Assembly (NCBI GenBank): GCA_022510925.1
Contig: JAFLSO010000015.1
Span: 1-43,858 of the forward strand
DNA: 43,858 nucleotides
Direction of reading: 5' to 3'
Source of the DNA: Treponema sp.
Lineage (GTDB): Bacteria; Spirochaetota; Spirochaetia; Treponematales; Treponemataceae
Shown: one piece after another, positions 30,854 through 40,117 of the stretch
Layout: each line of letters starts with the position of its first letter
Position numbering within the stretch: the first letter of the stretch is position 1
Notes under the pieces: model-generated
What the model was told of the DNA's origin: nothing
Database searches by the model: none
The model's input: only the letters and a program-made list of their open reading frames with translations
Program-made: the position numbers and the translations under genes

Positions 30854-31688
30854 ACTTTTCCTTCTCTGACTCCTCCAGGACCTCATTCATGCTGCCCGTG
30901 CGGTATCCCTGCAAATCAAGCGTTACATATAAAAATCCAAAGTCCCGGAATTTTTTGCAGATGTCCTCACGCAGGGCCATGAGCCTCTCCATCTCTTTCT
31001 GAGGCACCTCTATGCGCGCGAAATTCTCTCCGTGTATGCGCACCCTTAGCTGACTGAAGCCTAAGTCCAGAAGCAGTTGCTCCGCGCTCTCCACCATAGC
31101 AAGCTTTTTCTCGGTGATTTCCTCCCCGTAAACAAACCGCGAGCCCAGGCACGCGAAAGACTGCTTGCTCCACGTAGTAAGCCCCAGCTCCTTTGAGAGG
31201 GCGCGTATCTCATTCTTATACAGGCCGCACTCTCGCAGCGGACTTTTTATTCCAAGCTCGGAGATAGCCTTAAGGCCCGGCCTGTAATCGCCCAGGTCGT
31301 CCATGTTGCTTCCCTCGCACACAAAGGCAATGTCATTCTCCTTTGCCACGGCAAGAAGCTTTCCGAACAGCTCTCTCTTGCACAAATAGCAGCGGTTCAC
31401 GGGATTGTGCTTGAATTCAGGAATCTCCAGCTCCTCGGATTTTATTTTTATGTGACGTATGCCCTGCTCCCTGCAGAACGACTCCGCCTCGTTACATTCC
31501 CGCGCGGGGAACAAGCATGATGTGGCAGTTATCGCCACGGCTTTATCCCCAAGCTCCTCGTGCGCCACCTTAAGCAGAAAAGTGGAGTCCACGCCGCTTG
31601 AGAACGCCACGGCCACACTGCCCAGCGACTTTAAATACTTTCTAAGCCCCAGAAGTTTTTCCCGGCATTCCGAGGATAATTCATTCAT
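30837..31688 (-). CDS. larE: Nickel-pincer cofactor sulfur transferase LarE (three-Cys type)
   Basis: LarE adenylates and thiolates the pyridinium dicarboxylate intermediate. The 283-residue protein has the PP-loop SSGVDST (30-36), the C100-x2-C103 pair (NRCYLCKRELF), GSNMDDLGDYRPG, and C180 in WSKQSFACLGSRF. C180 corresponds to the sacrificial sulfur donor Cys176 of L. plantarum LarE. With C100 and C103 it forms the three-cysteine set that in some LarE proteins binds a [4Fe-4S] cluster and allows catalytic sulfur transfer. The start at 31688 has AGGA seven bases before it. It is the first of larE-larB-larC, about 100 bases after the sirtuin gene. Confidence 0.93.
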   Translation of the reverse strand: MNELSSECREKLLGLRKYLKSLGSVAVAFSSGVDSTFLLKVAHEELGDKAVAITATSCLFPARECNEAESFCREQGIRHIKIKSEELEIPEFKHNPVNRCYLCKRELFGKLLAVAKENDIAFVCEGSNMDDLGDYRPGLKAISELGIKSPLRECGLYKNEIRALSKELGLTTWSKQSFACLGSRFVYGEEITEKKLAMVESAEQLLLDLGFSQLRVRIHGENFARIEVPQKEMERLMALREDICKKFRDFGFLYVTLDLQGYRTGSMNEVLEESEKEKYGNGN

Positions 31689-31787
31689 AGCAAAATCCTG
31701 CCCTTTTAAGATTTCCGGCCGCAAATAAAAAGGAATTCAACGCGCACAGTCTATCATAAAAAATGCGATTATGCGATAGACAAGAAT

Positions 31788-32561
31788 TCAGGAGACGGCA
31801 GGACGGCACTCAATCCGGGAGAGGACCTGCCCTATGGGCGCATGTATCGCCAGATCCGCATTGGAGTCCTGAGGGGTCACGTCACGGTTAATCAGGACCA
31901 GGCGTCTGCCGGAGAATTCCCGCACGAATCCCGCGGCAGGCCATACCGTAAGCGAAGTCCCGCCGATTATGAGCATGTCGGCCTCTCTAAGCGCGCGCAC
32001 TGTCCTTGAGATAACGTCCTCATCCAGGGACTCCTCGTACAGAACCACGTCGGGCTTTATAATGGAAGCGCAGCCGGGCCGCTCGCACAGCGGAACGCCG
32101 TCCGAATTCTTGTGCGAGATGACATAGCCAGAGTCATAGAATGCCCCGCATTTAACGCAGTGATTCCTAAGGACGCTGCCGTGCAGCTCAAGCACATTCC
32201 TGCTGCCCGCGGCCTGGTGCAGGCCGTCTATGTTCTGTGTAATCACCGCCGTAAGTTTCCCGCATGACTCCAGCTCCGCGAGCTTTTCATGGGCGGCGTT
32301 GGGCCTTACGTTCTCCACCAGAATTTTTTCGCGGTAGAAGCGGTAGAATTCCTTCGGGTTATTCCAGAAGAACGTGGCGCTCAGAATCTGCTCCGGGGGC
32401 CAGTCCCACTTCTGGTTGTAAAGCCCGTCCACGCTCCTGAAGTCGGGAATGCCGCTTTCCGTGGAGACTCCCGCTCCCCCGAAAAACACTATCCGCTCCG
32501 ACTCGTCTATGAATTTTTGCAGGGTCCTTATCTGCTCAATCACACTGTCAGAAAATTCCAT
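31788..32561 (-). CDS. cobB: NAD-dependent protein deacylase, Sir2 family
   Basis: Sirtuins remove acetyl or other acyl groups from lysines, using NAD+. The 257-residue protein has GGAGVSTESGIPDFRS (28-43, NAD site), TQNIDGLHQAAG (108-119), catalytic H127 (LELHGS), four zinc cysteines C135, C138, C159, C164 (CVKCG and CERPGC), and IKPDVVLYEESL. The SLTVWPAAGFV and LVLINRD motifs complete the Rossmann fold. In the usual desuccinylase signature a Tyr and Arg follow AWH; here FSATFFWNNPKEFYRFYR fits the deacetylase (SIR2 class U-like) form. Start ATG 32561 with GGGGG before it. It is upstream of the lar genes on the same strand. Confidence 0.93.
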   Translation of the reverse strand: MEFSDSVIEQIRTLQKFIDESERIVFFGGAGVSTESGIPDFRSVDGLYNQKWDWPPEQILSATFFWNNPKEFYRFYREKILVENVRPNAAHEKLAELESCGKLTAVITQNIDGLHQAAGSRNVLELHGSVLRNHCVKCGAFYDSGYVISHKNSDGVPLCERPGCASIIKPDVVLYEESLDEDVISRTVRALREADMLIIGGTSLTVWPAAGFVREFSGRRLVLINRDVTPQDSNADLAIHAPIGQVLSRIECRPAVS

Positions 32562-32893
32562 TTATCCCCCTTTCTGCGGCCGTCTAAAATGCCCTGCCAT
32601 AATTCTATCATCTTATGCCACCTGAGCGCAAACAGAAAACCGTCCTCCGGCCCGTGAATTCCCGCCATATATCAGAAAGCGATTTTAAATCCCGCGCGAC
32701 TTCCGGGCCTTAAGAATTCGGGATTTTATGCCGATATTAAGATGGGTTGTGCCATGCGCTTTTGCCGCCTGATATTCTTAAAATCCAGGCATCCGGCTTA
32801 AAAGCGCAGGAGAACGTGAATTCCGCGTGCCTGCGTGCATGAAAATTCACCATAACCGGCGCAACACTATGCTTTAAAGGACGGGCCTGTATA
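32562..32893. other. Intergenic region of 332 bases without a gene
   Basis: No credible gene lies here. Toward the right end AAAGGA (about 32876-32881) sits 12 bases before the giant-gene ATG, and TATAAT (32890-32895) overlaps the ATG itself; because it overlaps, it cannot be the promoter for that start unless translation begins later. TATGCT near 32867 could serve instead. The rest is mixed, with no clear terminator for either flanking gene. Confidence 0.5.
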
Positions 32894-35800
32894 ATGCGGT
32901 TAGAGAAAGCGGTAATCAGAAAATTTCTTTTAAAGGCGGCGTGTGTTTTTATCGCGTCTTTTGTATTCGCCGCAGGAAAAAAGGACATAGAGGAAGAGTC
33001 CCTGGGTGCGCAGAACAGCTGGCAGGAATACTTTGACATAAACGAGAAAAAACCCGGCAAGTACAATGTAATGGTCACGGCTGAGGACAACGCCGAGAAC
33101 AAGACCATAGAGGGGCCGTTCAATATATGGATAGACCCGGAGAGCGACCTTCCCGTGGTGAGCATAACAAATCCCATGGAGCAGATGCGCATCCCCGGAA
33201 ACCTGAACATAGTCGGCTCCTGCGTGGACGATGACGCGGTGGACCATGTGAATCTTATTCTGGACGGCAACTATGATGACATCAAGACCGCGGAGGGAAA
33301 GGATTTCTGGTCATTCTATGTGGACACAAACAATCTTTTTGAGGGCCCGCATACGATAGAGGTTTACGGAACTGACATAAACGGGCTCAGGGGCCACAGC
33401 GTGAAGCTCACCTGGCAGCTGGACCGCAGGCAGCCCGTGACCACAGTGCGCAACTACAACATGGGCGACCTTGTGGCAGGCAAAATCAAGCTGGAGGGCG
33501 CCGTCACGGACGGAAACGGCATAAAATCACTGGAGTACAGCGTGGACGGCGGAAAAGTCTTCCATCAGGCGAAAATAAAAGAGGTGAAATACGCCGTGCC
33601 CGATGAGGAGGGCCATACAAGCGAATGGGTTTTCTCCATCCCCATAGACACCACTAAATTTAAAGACGGTCCAGCCACCTGTTGGTTCAAGGCGGTGGAC
33701 AACACCGGAAGCATAGGACGATTCGCATTCCTTTACTTTATAGACAACACCGAGCCTGACGTAAAGATAATCACCCCGAAAGAGAATGAAAAATGCAACG
33801 GCATATTCACAGTCGCAGGCTACGCCAAAGATACCATAGGCATAGAGAGCGTAAGCTGGCAGTGGGGCAATGAAAGCGGTGTATTCGACCTGGTGCCGGG
33901 AAATCCGTACTGGGTAAAAGAAGTGAGCGCCATGGGAAAAGATAAGAGCGAGGTTTTCAGCGTGACGGCGGTGGACGTTATGGGAAATTCCGTTACAAAA
34001 AAAATCGTCATCCCCATAGACCATGAGGCGGACAAGCCGGTGGTACACATAAAGGCACCCGAGAACAACCTGGCGCTGGACGGAACAAAAGGCTCCGTGT
34101 ATCTGCGCGGAATCGCCACGGACGATGACGGTGTGGTAAGCGTAACATACAGCGTGGACGGCGGCGAGGAGATAACCATAAACACCACCGGCATTTTCAG
34201 CGCGGAGCTGGACCAGGACTTTGAATATGGCGAGCACAGAATCTCCGTGTACGCCACGGACCGCTACGGAACAAGGGGGGACACCGTTACGGTGAATTTC
34301 ATAGCGCGCGGGGGGCTGCCGGAATTTGATGCCGCGGTATTTAAATACGGAGACAAAAGCGAGCTTTTCTACAACGGAATGACGGTCAATCCGGAACTGG
34401 ACGGCATCTACGAGATTACGGCAAAATCCACCTGCGGCATACAGACTTTGGACTGGGAGCTTAGCTGGGGCACGGACAGCAGCATAAAAGGCAAAACCGT
34501 AAACGCGGGAGGAGAAAAATCCGCCTCCATAAGAGTGCCTCTCTACGGCGAGAATTTACCGTGGGGCGTGGCGCAGCTAACCATAACCGCCACGGACGTG
34601 TTCGACCGCATAAGCGAGGAAAAATCCATAGTCGCCATAACAAACCTTACACGCGTAAACTCCAATGAGATAGGTCTTTTCTTTACGGACAGCTCCATCT
34701 CCAGGAACGGCGGATTCATGTACAAGCCCGGCGTGCCGCTCACAGGATTCATGCTGGGCACAGACATAGAGTCCGTGAGCATAAGCCCCGCAATCCGCGG
34801 AGTCACAGTGAGCGTGGACTCTAACGTCATTACTGTAAATTCAACGGGCCCCACAGAAAAATTCGTTGTGAATGTCAGGGCTAAGAACGGATATGTGACC
34901 ACATCGCGCGAGATGTATTTTTATCTGGATGAGAAGCCTCCCGTCCTTACGCTGGATCCGAGCGACTTGTTCAGCACAGAGGAGCTCCGTCCGTTTGAAT
35001 TCAAAACCACATCGGACACACTGCGCATTACAGGAAGAGCCAGCGGAGAGACGGCGCTAACCCTGAGGTACCGCATCCTTGCGGCCCAGGCGCAGCTTCC
35101 GCTGGGCGCGGGCGGCCTAATCACCACAAGCCAGATTATCCCATCCACAGAATGGCGGGAAATCCCCCTTTCGCAAAACGGAACTTTCATACTTGACAAC
35201 CTTAACTTCAACAGTTTTGAGAACGGCATCTCGGTCATAGAAATCTCTGCGCAGGGAGTGAGCGGAATCCAAACCGCGCAGGCCGTGTTCGTGCGTAAGA
35301 TTCCCTATCCTCCATCGGAAACCATAATCGGCCCTGACGGCAAGGAAATCCCCAAGGCCACCCCTAAGGTTTTCTGGCTGAGCGGAATAGATTATTACGG
35401 CGTGTGCGTGTATCAGGGAAGCGTGGACATACCGTTCGCATACGTGCGCTCGTCAGAAATAACAGCGGACCAGGACAGCATAAACTTTACTGTAACCCCG
35501 CTGGACGTTGAGGCGCGGACCGGCAGGGTCCCCACTTATTCCGCGGACATGGCGGTAAGGGTCAGGAATTCAATCAGGCCCACATTCACGCAGGTGGACG
35601 ACACCCAGTACAAAAGCGGAATGCCGGTAACACTTGAGCGCGGAACCAAAATCAACGAGGGCCACGTAATAAAACTGGACATAAGCAGCAGAACGCCCAT
35701 AGAAAGCGTGAGCTACACCATAGAGGCGGAAAGCTCCGTGGGCGGAACCCAGAAACAAACCGGCAGCGCGTCATTAAAAACCGTGGAGGAAGGAGCGCTC

Positions 35801-38800
35801 TACCGCTCGGAAATTCCCCTGGCGGATTTGCCTGCTGGCGTCATAAAAATCTCCGCTGAAATCAGGGACATAAAGGGCAACAAAAGAAACGCGAACGCCA
35901 CCATAACAGTTCTGCGGACCCACAGCATAATAAACGATGATCCGCTGGTGTACTGGATACCCGTGAACGGCACCACTTACAATGCAAAAGCGGGAGCATA
36001 TGTGCTGCGCGGCAAAAACTCCATGTTCGGCTACGGAAATTTCCGCGGACCGCTTGAGGCGAAATTCTCCGGCTCAGTAAACGGGCTGGCATTAAGCACG
36101 GCGGCTAACAACATAAAGCTCACCGGCATTACGGACGGACAGTACAAGAATTTAAGAGTACGCGTGAATTCCACGGATGGCGGAGTCTACAATGCCCCGG
36201 AAATAAACCTTCTGGTGGACAATGTGAATCCCGAGCTTGAGCTTACGTCACCCGCGCCAAACTCCTGGGTTAAATCCAGTTTTGTGATAAACGGACGCGC
36301 ATCAGATGCCTCGGGAATAGAGTCCCTGGAATACAGCCTTGGCGAGGCTCATGCGGCGATTTACAAATCATCCTCGAATAAAAAGTCAGATATCATACAG
36401 ATATCGGAGAAGCAGAAAGAGATGGAGTGGAAGCCGTTCAAGTTCGGACAGACCATAGACCTCTCTGAATTCGATGACGGCTACATTCCGCTTACCGTGC
36501 GCGCCACTGACCTGGCGGGCAACGTAAAAACCATCCACACCTGTCTGCTCAAAGACACCACGCCCCCGCAGGTAACAGTAATCCTGCCGGAGGACGGCGC
36601 GATAGTGAACGGAGAGAACCGCATGGTGTTAAAAGTCCAGGACATAAGCACCGTGGAGACTATCACCTACATGAGCGCGGACAAAACCCGGAAAACAGAA
36701 TTCCGACACGTAGTGAACATGGACGGCGCATCGTTCGAGGATGAGGCCAGCAGGGACATGAACTCTCCGCTTCCGAATCTGATGATGGGAAATGAGAGGC
36801 GTCCCATGGACAACGCCATGACTTTCACTTTCACGGACGCTGCGGGAAACACCACAACCATCTCTGACTGGCAGTTCACTGTGGCAGAGGACAGCGACAA
36901 GCCCGTATCAGAAATCCATCTGCCGGAGGACAATCAGGTCATCACCACGGACTTCGTTATATCAGGCATAATCTACGATGACGACGGTCCGTGCCATGTC
37001 TACTACAAGATAGATAACGGCCAGTTCACTTTGGTCTCAGAAGAGAAAGCGTCAAGCTATAAAATAAACGTTCCGCTTCATTCCATGACGGACAACGAGC
37101 ACACCGTGACTGTTTACGCGGTGGACGCTAACGGCGTCAAGGGCGAGGAGACGGTCAGCCGGTTCCGCATCTCACTGGAGGAGCCGCAGGGCGCAGTCAT
37201 TTCCCCGCAGGTGAGCGAGACCGTGCGCGAGACAATCACGCTGAGGGGCTGGGCCACGGACGAGAACGGCATAAGCCGCGTGCAAATTTCCGTGGACAAC
37301 GGAGCCAGCTACAACGACGCTGTCCTTATCCCCACCGGGCAGAAGAACCGCGTGGAATGGAACTACACGTTCGACACCCGCGTCATACAGGACGGCACGC
37401 ACGCCATATTCCTTAAAATATGGGACGGCTACGATATTACAGGACTGTTCTCCTCACTCATAAACATAGACAACACGCCGCCGGATCTGCGCCTGGAGCT
37501 TCCGCTTGACGACTCCAAGACAAGCCAGAACATTTTCCTGAGCGGACAGACCACGGACAACATAGGGCTCACCAAGCTCTATCTGACCATAACAAGCCTG
37601 GAAGGCCGCGCGGTTCCCGAAAGGCTGGCCCGCCGCACGCTTGAGCCCGGCGAGATTATCTCACAGGCCATAGACATCAGCGAGCTCTCAAACGGATTCT
37701 ACAACATAGAGCTGGCGGGAGAGGATGCCGCAGGAAACATAAGCCGTGTCAGCCGCAACCTGCAGCTGGACAAAACGCGTCCTCTGGTCACGGCGGACCT
37801 GCTGTACCCGCTGAACGGCGAACACCTGCACGGAGAATTCAACATCTACGGCATAACCACAAGCGAAAAAGAGGACCCTGTGCAGAAAGTGGAGCTTTAC
37901 TTGGACGGGAAAAAACTGGATGCCGTTCCTGACGCGTCTGTCTCCGCCACAGGTTATTTTATGTTCCATCTGGAGAATCACATGACCCAGCAAGGATATA
38001 CCCAGGAGCAGGAGAACGGCTCTGTCCTGGCAGTTCCTGCACGCGAGGCATATCTGGAGGAAGGAGAGCACTCATATCAGGTGATTGTGACCACCAAGGC
38101 CGGCAAAACCGTAACGTCCAACGAGCAGACATTCATTTACAGCAAATACGGCCCATGGGTGACCATAGACAACTTCGCCTATGGAGACTTCGCCGTGAAC
38201 CGCCCCATGCTCAAGGGAAGCGCGGGCTACACCATCACGGAAGAAGAGAAAGAGGCGCTTAAATCCAAGGAGACCTCAAGCGAGGAGCGCAACGCCATAG
38301 AAGCCAAACGCGTAAAACAGATTTCGCTAAGCTTCGATAACGGACGCACCTATAAGCCTGTGGCACGTGCCGGAAAAAATTCATGGCAGTACAGGGTGGA
38401 GAACCTGGACATTCCTGCGGGCTATCATTTCATGCTTCTTCGCGCGGAGATGGAGAACGGAGAATACGCCATAACCAGGACAGTGGTAAAAGTTGACCGC
38501 ACCGCTCCCACAATCCGCATGATTTCTCCGGGTGTAGGCGGAAGATACAATCAGGCTCTGGAATTCGGCGGGCTTGCAAGCGACGACGTGGAGCTCAAGG
38601 ACATAAAGCTCACTCTGCGCAAAGGGGACAAAGCCGCCTACGAAATTCCTGCCGGCCTTCAGGGACTGTACTTTGACGTCTCTTTGTGGGGCGCCACGCT
38701 CTATAACTTCGGCGTGGGAATAACCGCGTTCGACGGGGCCGTAAAGATTCAGGCGAACTTCGGACAGTTCACGCAGAACCAACGCGATTTTGTAAGCGAC

Positions 38801-39190
38801 TTAATCGGTGTGGACCACACAAGCCTGCGGTTCGGCGGAAACGTCATAGGCGCCAAAATAATAGCGCAGGTATTCTATCTGCCGTTCAGGTATTTCTTCG
38901 GTCGGGACTTTGACTGGCTCACCGCCACACTGGCTGTGGGCGCAAACTTCTCGTACTTCACGGAGACAGGCGCATCACTCACAACAAGCGAGCCTGTTCC
39001 GCAGATGCTTTCCGCGGCGTTCGCGCAGGTGGAATTCCCGCGCATGACATTCAGCAAGCAGAAATACTTTAAAACCTGGGCGGTATACACGGAGCCGCAG
39101 ATATGGTTCATTCCGTCAGACGTGGCCAGCGCGAGCGTAAACAAATATGTGTTCACCACAAGCATAGGCTTGCGCGCGAACGTGTTCTGA
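32894..39190 (+). CDS. Giant Ig-repeat surface protein with C-terminal beta-barrel-like domain
   Basis: The 2098-residue protein has a Sec signal (KFLLKAACVFIASFVFAAG), then about ten or more Ig-like modules of roughly 90-110 residues. Module boundaries are marked by an Asp/Pro-rich hinge such as IDNTEPDVKI, IDHEADKPVVHI, LVDNVNPELEL, DTTPPQVTV, IDNTPPDLRL, LDKTRPLVTA and VDRTAPTIRM (residues about 80-1870), with inner GxAxDxxGIxSVxxSxDGG strands. The last about 175 residues (from about 1925) change to amphipathic, aromatic strands with glycines (VGITAF, ATLAVGANFSYF, FTTSIGLRANVF) and end in Phe, the C-terminal signature of outer-membrane barrels. So it is probably anchored in the outer membrane with Ig modules exposed or periplasmic. 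It stands alone with a terminator. Its adhesin role is inferred. Confidence 0.85.
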   Translation: MRLEKAVIRKFLLKAACVFIASFVFAAGKKDIEEESLGAQNSWQEYFDINEKKPGKYNVMVTAEDNAENKTIEGPFNIWIDPESDLPVVSITNPMEQMRIPGNLNIVGSCVDDDAVDHVNLILDGNYDDIKTAEGKDFWSFYVDTNNLFEGPHTIEVYGTDINGLRGHSVKLTWQLDRRQPVTTVRNYNMGDLVAGKIKLEGAVTDGNGIKSLEYSVDGGKVFHQAKIKEVKYAVPDEEGHTSEWVFSIPIDTTKFKDGPATCWFKAVDNTGSIGRFAFLYFIDNTEPDVKIITPKENEKCNGIFTVAGYAKDTIGIESVSWQWGNESGVFDLVPGNPYWVKEVSAMGKDKSEVFSVTAVDVMGNSVTKKIVIPIDHEADKPVVHIKAPENNLALDGTKGSVYLRGIATDDDGVVSVTYSVDGGEEITINTTGIFSAELDQDFEYGEHRISVYATDRYGTRGDTVTVNFIARGGLPEFDAAVFKYGDKSELFYNGMTVNPELDGIYEITAKSTCGIQTLDWELSWGTDSSIKGKTVNAGGEKSASIRVPLYGENLPWGVAQLTITATDVFDRISEEKSIVAITNLTRVNSNEIGLFFTDSSISRNGGFMYKPGVPLTGFMLGTDIESVSISPAIRGVTVSVDSNVITVNSTGPTEKFVVNVRAKNGYVTTSREMYFYLDEKPPVLTLDPSDLFSTEELRPFEFKTTSDTLRITGRASGETALTLRYRILAAQAQLPLGAGGLITTSQIIPSTEWREIPLSQNGTFILDNLNFNSFENGISVIEISAQGVSGIQTAQAVFVRKIPYPPSETIIGPDGKEIPKATPKVFWLSGIDYYGVCVYQGSVDIPFAYVRSSEITADQDSINFTVTPLDVEARTGRVPTYSADMAVRVRNSIRPTFTQVDDTQYKSGMPVTLERGTKINEGHVIKLDISSRTPIESVSYTIEAESSVGGTQKQTGSASLKTVEEGALYRSEIPLADLPAGVIKISAEIRDIKGNKRNANATITVLRTHSIINDDPLVYWIPVNGTTYNAKAGAYVLRGKNSMFGYGNFRGPLEAKFSGSVNGLALSTAANNIKLTGITDGQYKNLRVRVNSTDGGVYNAPEINLLVDNVNPELELTSPAPNSWVKSSFVINGRASDASGIESLEYSLGEAHAAIYKSSSNKKSDIIQISEKQKEMEWKPFKFGQTIDLSEFDDGYIPLTVRATDLAGNVKTIHTCLLKDTTPPQVTVILPEDGAIVNGENRMVLKVQDISTVETITYMSADKTRKTEFRHVVNMDGASFEDEASRDMNSPLPNLMMGNERRPMDNAMTFTFTDAAGNTTTISDWQFTVAEDSDKPVSEIHLPEDNQVITTDFVISGIIYDDDGPCHVYYKIDNGQFTLVSEEKASSYKINVPLHSMTDNEHTVTVYAVDANGVKGEETVSRFRISLEEPQGAVISPQVSETVRETITLRGWATDENGISRVQISVDNGASYNDAVLIPTGQKNRVEWNYTFDTRVIQDGTHAIFLKIWDGYDITGLFSSLINIDNTPPDLRLELPLDDSKTSQNIFLSGQTTDNIGLTKLYLTITSLEGRAVPERLARRTLEPGEIISQAIDISELSNGFYNIELAGEDAAGNISRVSRNLQLDKTRPLVTADLLYPLNGEHLHGEFNIYGITTSEKEDPVQKVELYLDGKKLDAVPDASVSATGYFMFHLENHMTQQGYTQEQENGSVLAVPAREAYLEEGEHSYQVIVTTKAGKTVTSNEQTFIYSKYGPWVTIDNFAYGDFAVNRPMLKGSAGYTITEEEKEALKSKETSSEERNAIEAKRVKQISLSFDNGRTYKPVARAGKNSWQYRVENLDIPAGYHFMLLRAEMENGEYAITRTVVKVDRTAPTIRMISPGVGGRYNQALEFGGLASDDVELKDIKLTLRKGDKAAYEIPAGLQGLYFDVSLWGATLYNFGVGITAFDGAVKIQANFGQFTQNQRDFVSDLIGVDHTSLRFGGNVIGAKIIAQVFYLPFRYFFGRDFDWLTATLAVGANFSYFTETGASLTTSEPVPQMLSAAFAQVEFPRMTFSKQKYFKTWAVYTEPQIWFIPSDVASASVNKYVFTTSIGLRANVF

Positions 39191-39256
39191 TTCAAATGAC
39201 GGTGCGGGGTGATTAAAAAAGTCTCCCTGCGCCGCCCGGACTTTCCGTGGCAAACA

Positions 39257-39287
39257 AAATCCCTCCGCGCTTGCAGAGGGATTTTTT
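39257..39287. terminator. Bidirectional terminator after the giant gene
   Basis: AAATCCCTC pairs with GAGGGATTT around a short loop and is followed by further T (to 39287); the left flank is A-rich. It can end the giant-gene transcript (+) and the ABC transporter transcript (-). Confidence 0.85.
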
Positions 39288-39319
39288 CATTTAAAGTTTC
39301 CGGGCGGATACCTTACCTG

Positions 39320-40117
39320 CTAGTTTAAAATCATCCTGTCAGAGACGGCGTCCTCCCCTCCGCCTGCCGTCTGGAATTTCTCAAGCAGATCCTGGACCTT
39401 TAAATTCATTTTCTCCTCACCGCTCACATCGTACACTATGCGGCCGTCCAGCATCATTATAAGACGGTTTCCGTAATGGATGGCATGCCGCATATTATGA
39501 GTCACCATGAACGTAGTAAGATTGTCGCGCTTTACAAAATGCTCCGTAAGCTCAAGTACTTTTCCCGCAGTTTTGGGATCCAGCGCGGCGGTGTGCTCGT
39601 CTAAAAGAAGAAGCCTGGGTTTACGGAGAGTGGCCATCAGAAGCGTTAGCGCCTGCCTCTGCCCGCCTGAAAGAAGCCCCACTTTTGCCTGAAGTCTGTC
39701 CTCAAGCCCCAGGTCCAGCATGGCAAGCTGCCTGCGGAATTCCTCCCTCTCCTGCGCGGTTATCCCCCATCCCAGTGTCCTGCGCTTTCCGCGCCGTGCC
39801 GCCATTGCCAGGTTCTCCTCTATCTGCATGGAGGCCGCGGTTCCCATCATGGGATCCTGAAAAACCCGGCCCAGATATTTTGCGCGCACGAATTCTTTTT
39901 TGAGCGTAATGTCCTCGCCGTCAAGGACTATGCTGCCGGAGTCGCACTCGTGCACGCCCGCTATAAGATTAAGCAGCGTGCTTTTTCCCGCGCCGTTTCC
40001 GCCTATCACCGTAACAAAGTCGCCGTCGTTAAGCGTAAGGCTCACATCTTTCAGCGCCTTGCGCTCCGTAATCTGACCGGGATTAAATGTCTTATAAACG
40101 TGGTTAATGCTAAGCAT
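39320..40117 (-). CDS. ABC transporter ATP-binding protein (TrpZ-like)
   Basis: This 265-residue ATPase drives the import system formed with the adjacent permease and binding lipoprotein. It has Walker A GGNGAGKST (about 39-47), the Q-loop in LGRVFQDPMMG, the ABC signature LLSGGQRQAL (about 148-157), Walker B LLLLDEHTAALD, and the switch His in MVTHNMRHAI. Its pairing with a LivH/LivM-like permease and a PF04392 binding protein fits TrpXYZ-type amino acid uptake. The ATG follows the permease TGA directly (TGAATG), with GGAGG upstream, so the two are translationally coupled. Confidence 0.93.
   Translation of the reverse strand: MLSINHVYKTFNPGQITERKALKDVSLTLNDGDFVTVIGGNGAGKSTLLNLIAGVHECDSGSIVLDGEDITLKKEFVRAKYLGRVFQDPMMGTAASMQIEENLAMAARRGKRRTLGWGITAQEREEFRRQLAMLDLGLEDRLQAKVGLLSGGQRQALTLLMATLRKPRLLLLDEHTAALDPKTAGKVLELTEHFVKRDNLTTFMVTHNMRHAIHYGNRLIMMLDGRIVYDVSGEEKMNLKVQDLLEKFQTAGGGEDAVSDRMILN

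Noticed and set aside
31750-31787. GTCTATC...GATAGAC inverted repeat after the sirtuin gene as a terminator
   Set aside because: The 7-base arms enclose a long loop and no T-run follows in the direction of transcription.
32890-32895. TATAAT overlapping the giant-gene ATG as its promoter
   Set aside because: The start point would fall inside the signal-peptide codons and no later in-frame start exists before the signal peptide ends, so it is probably a chance match or serves nothing.
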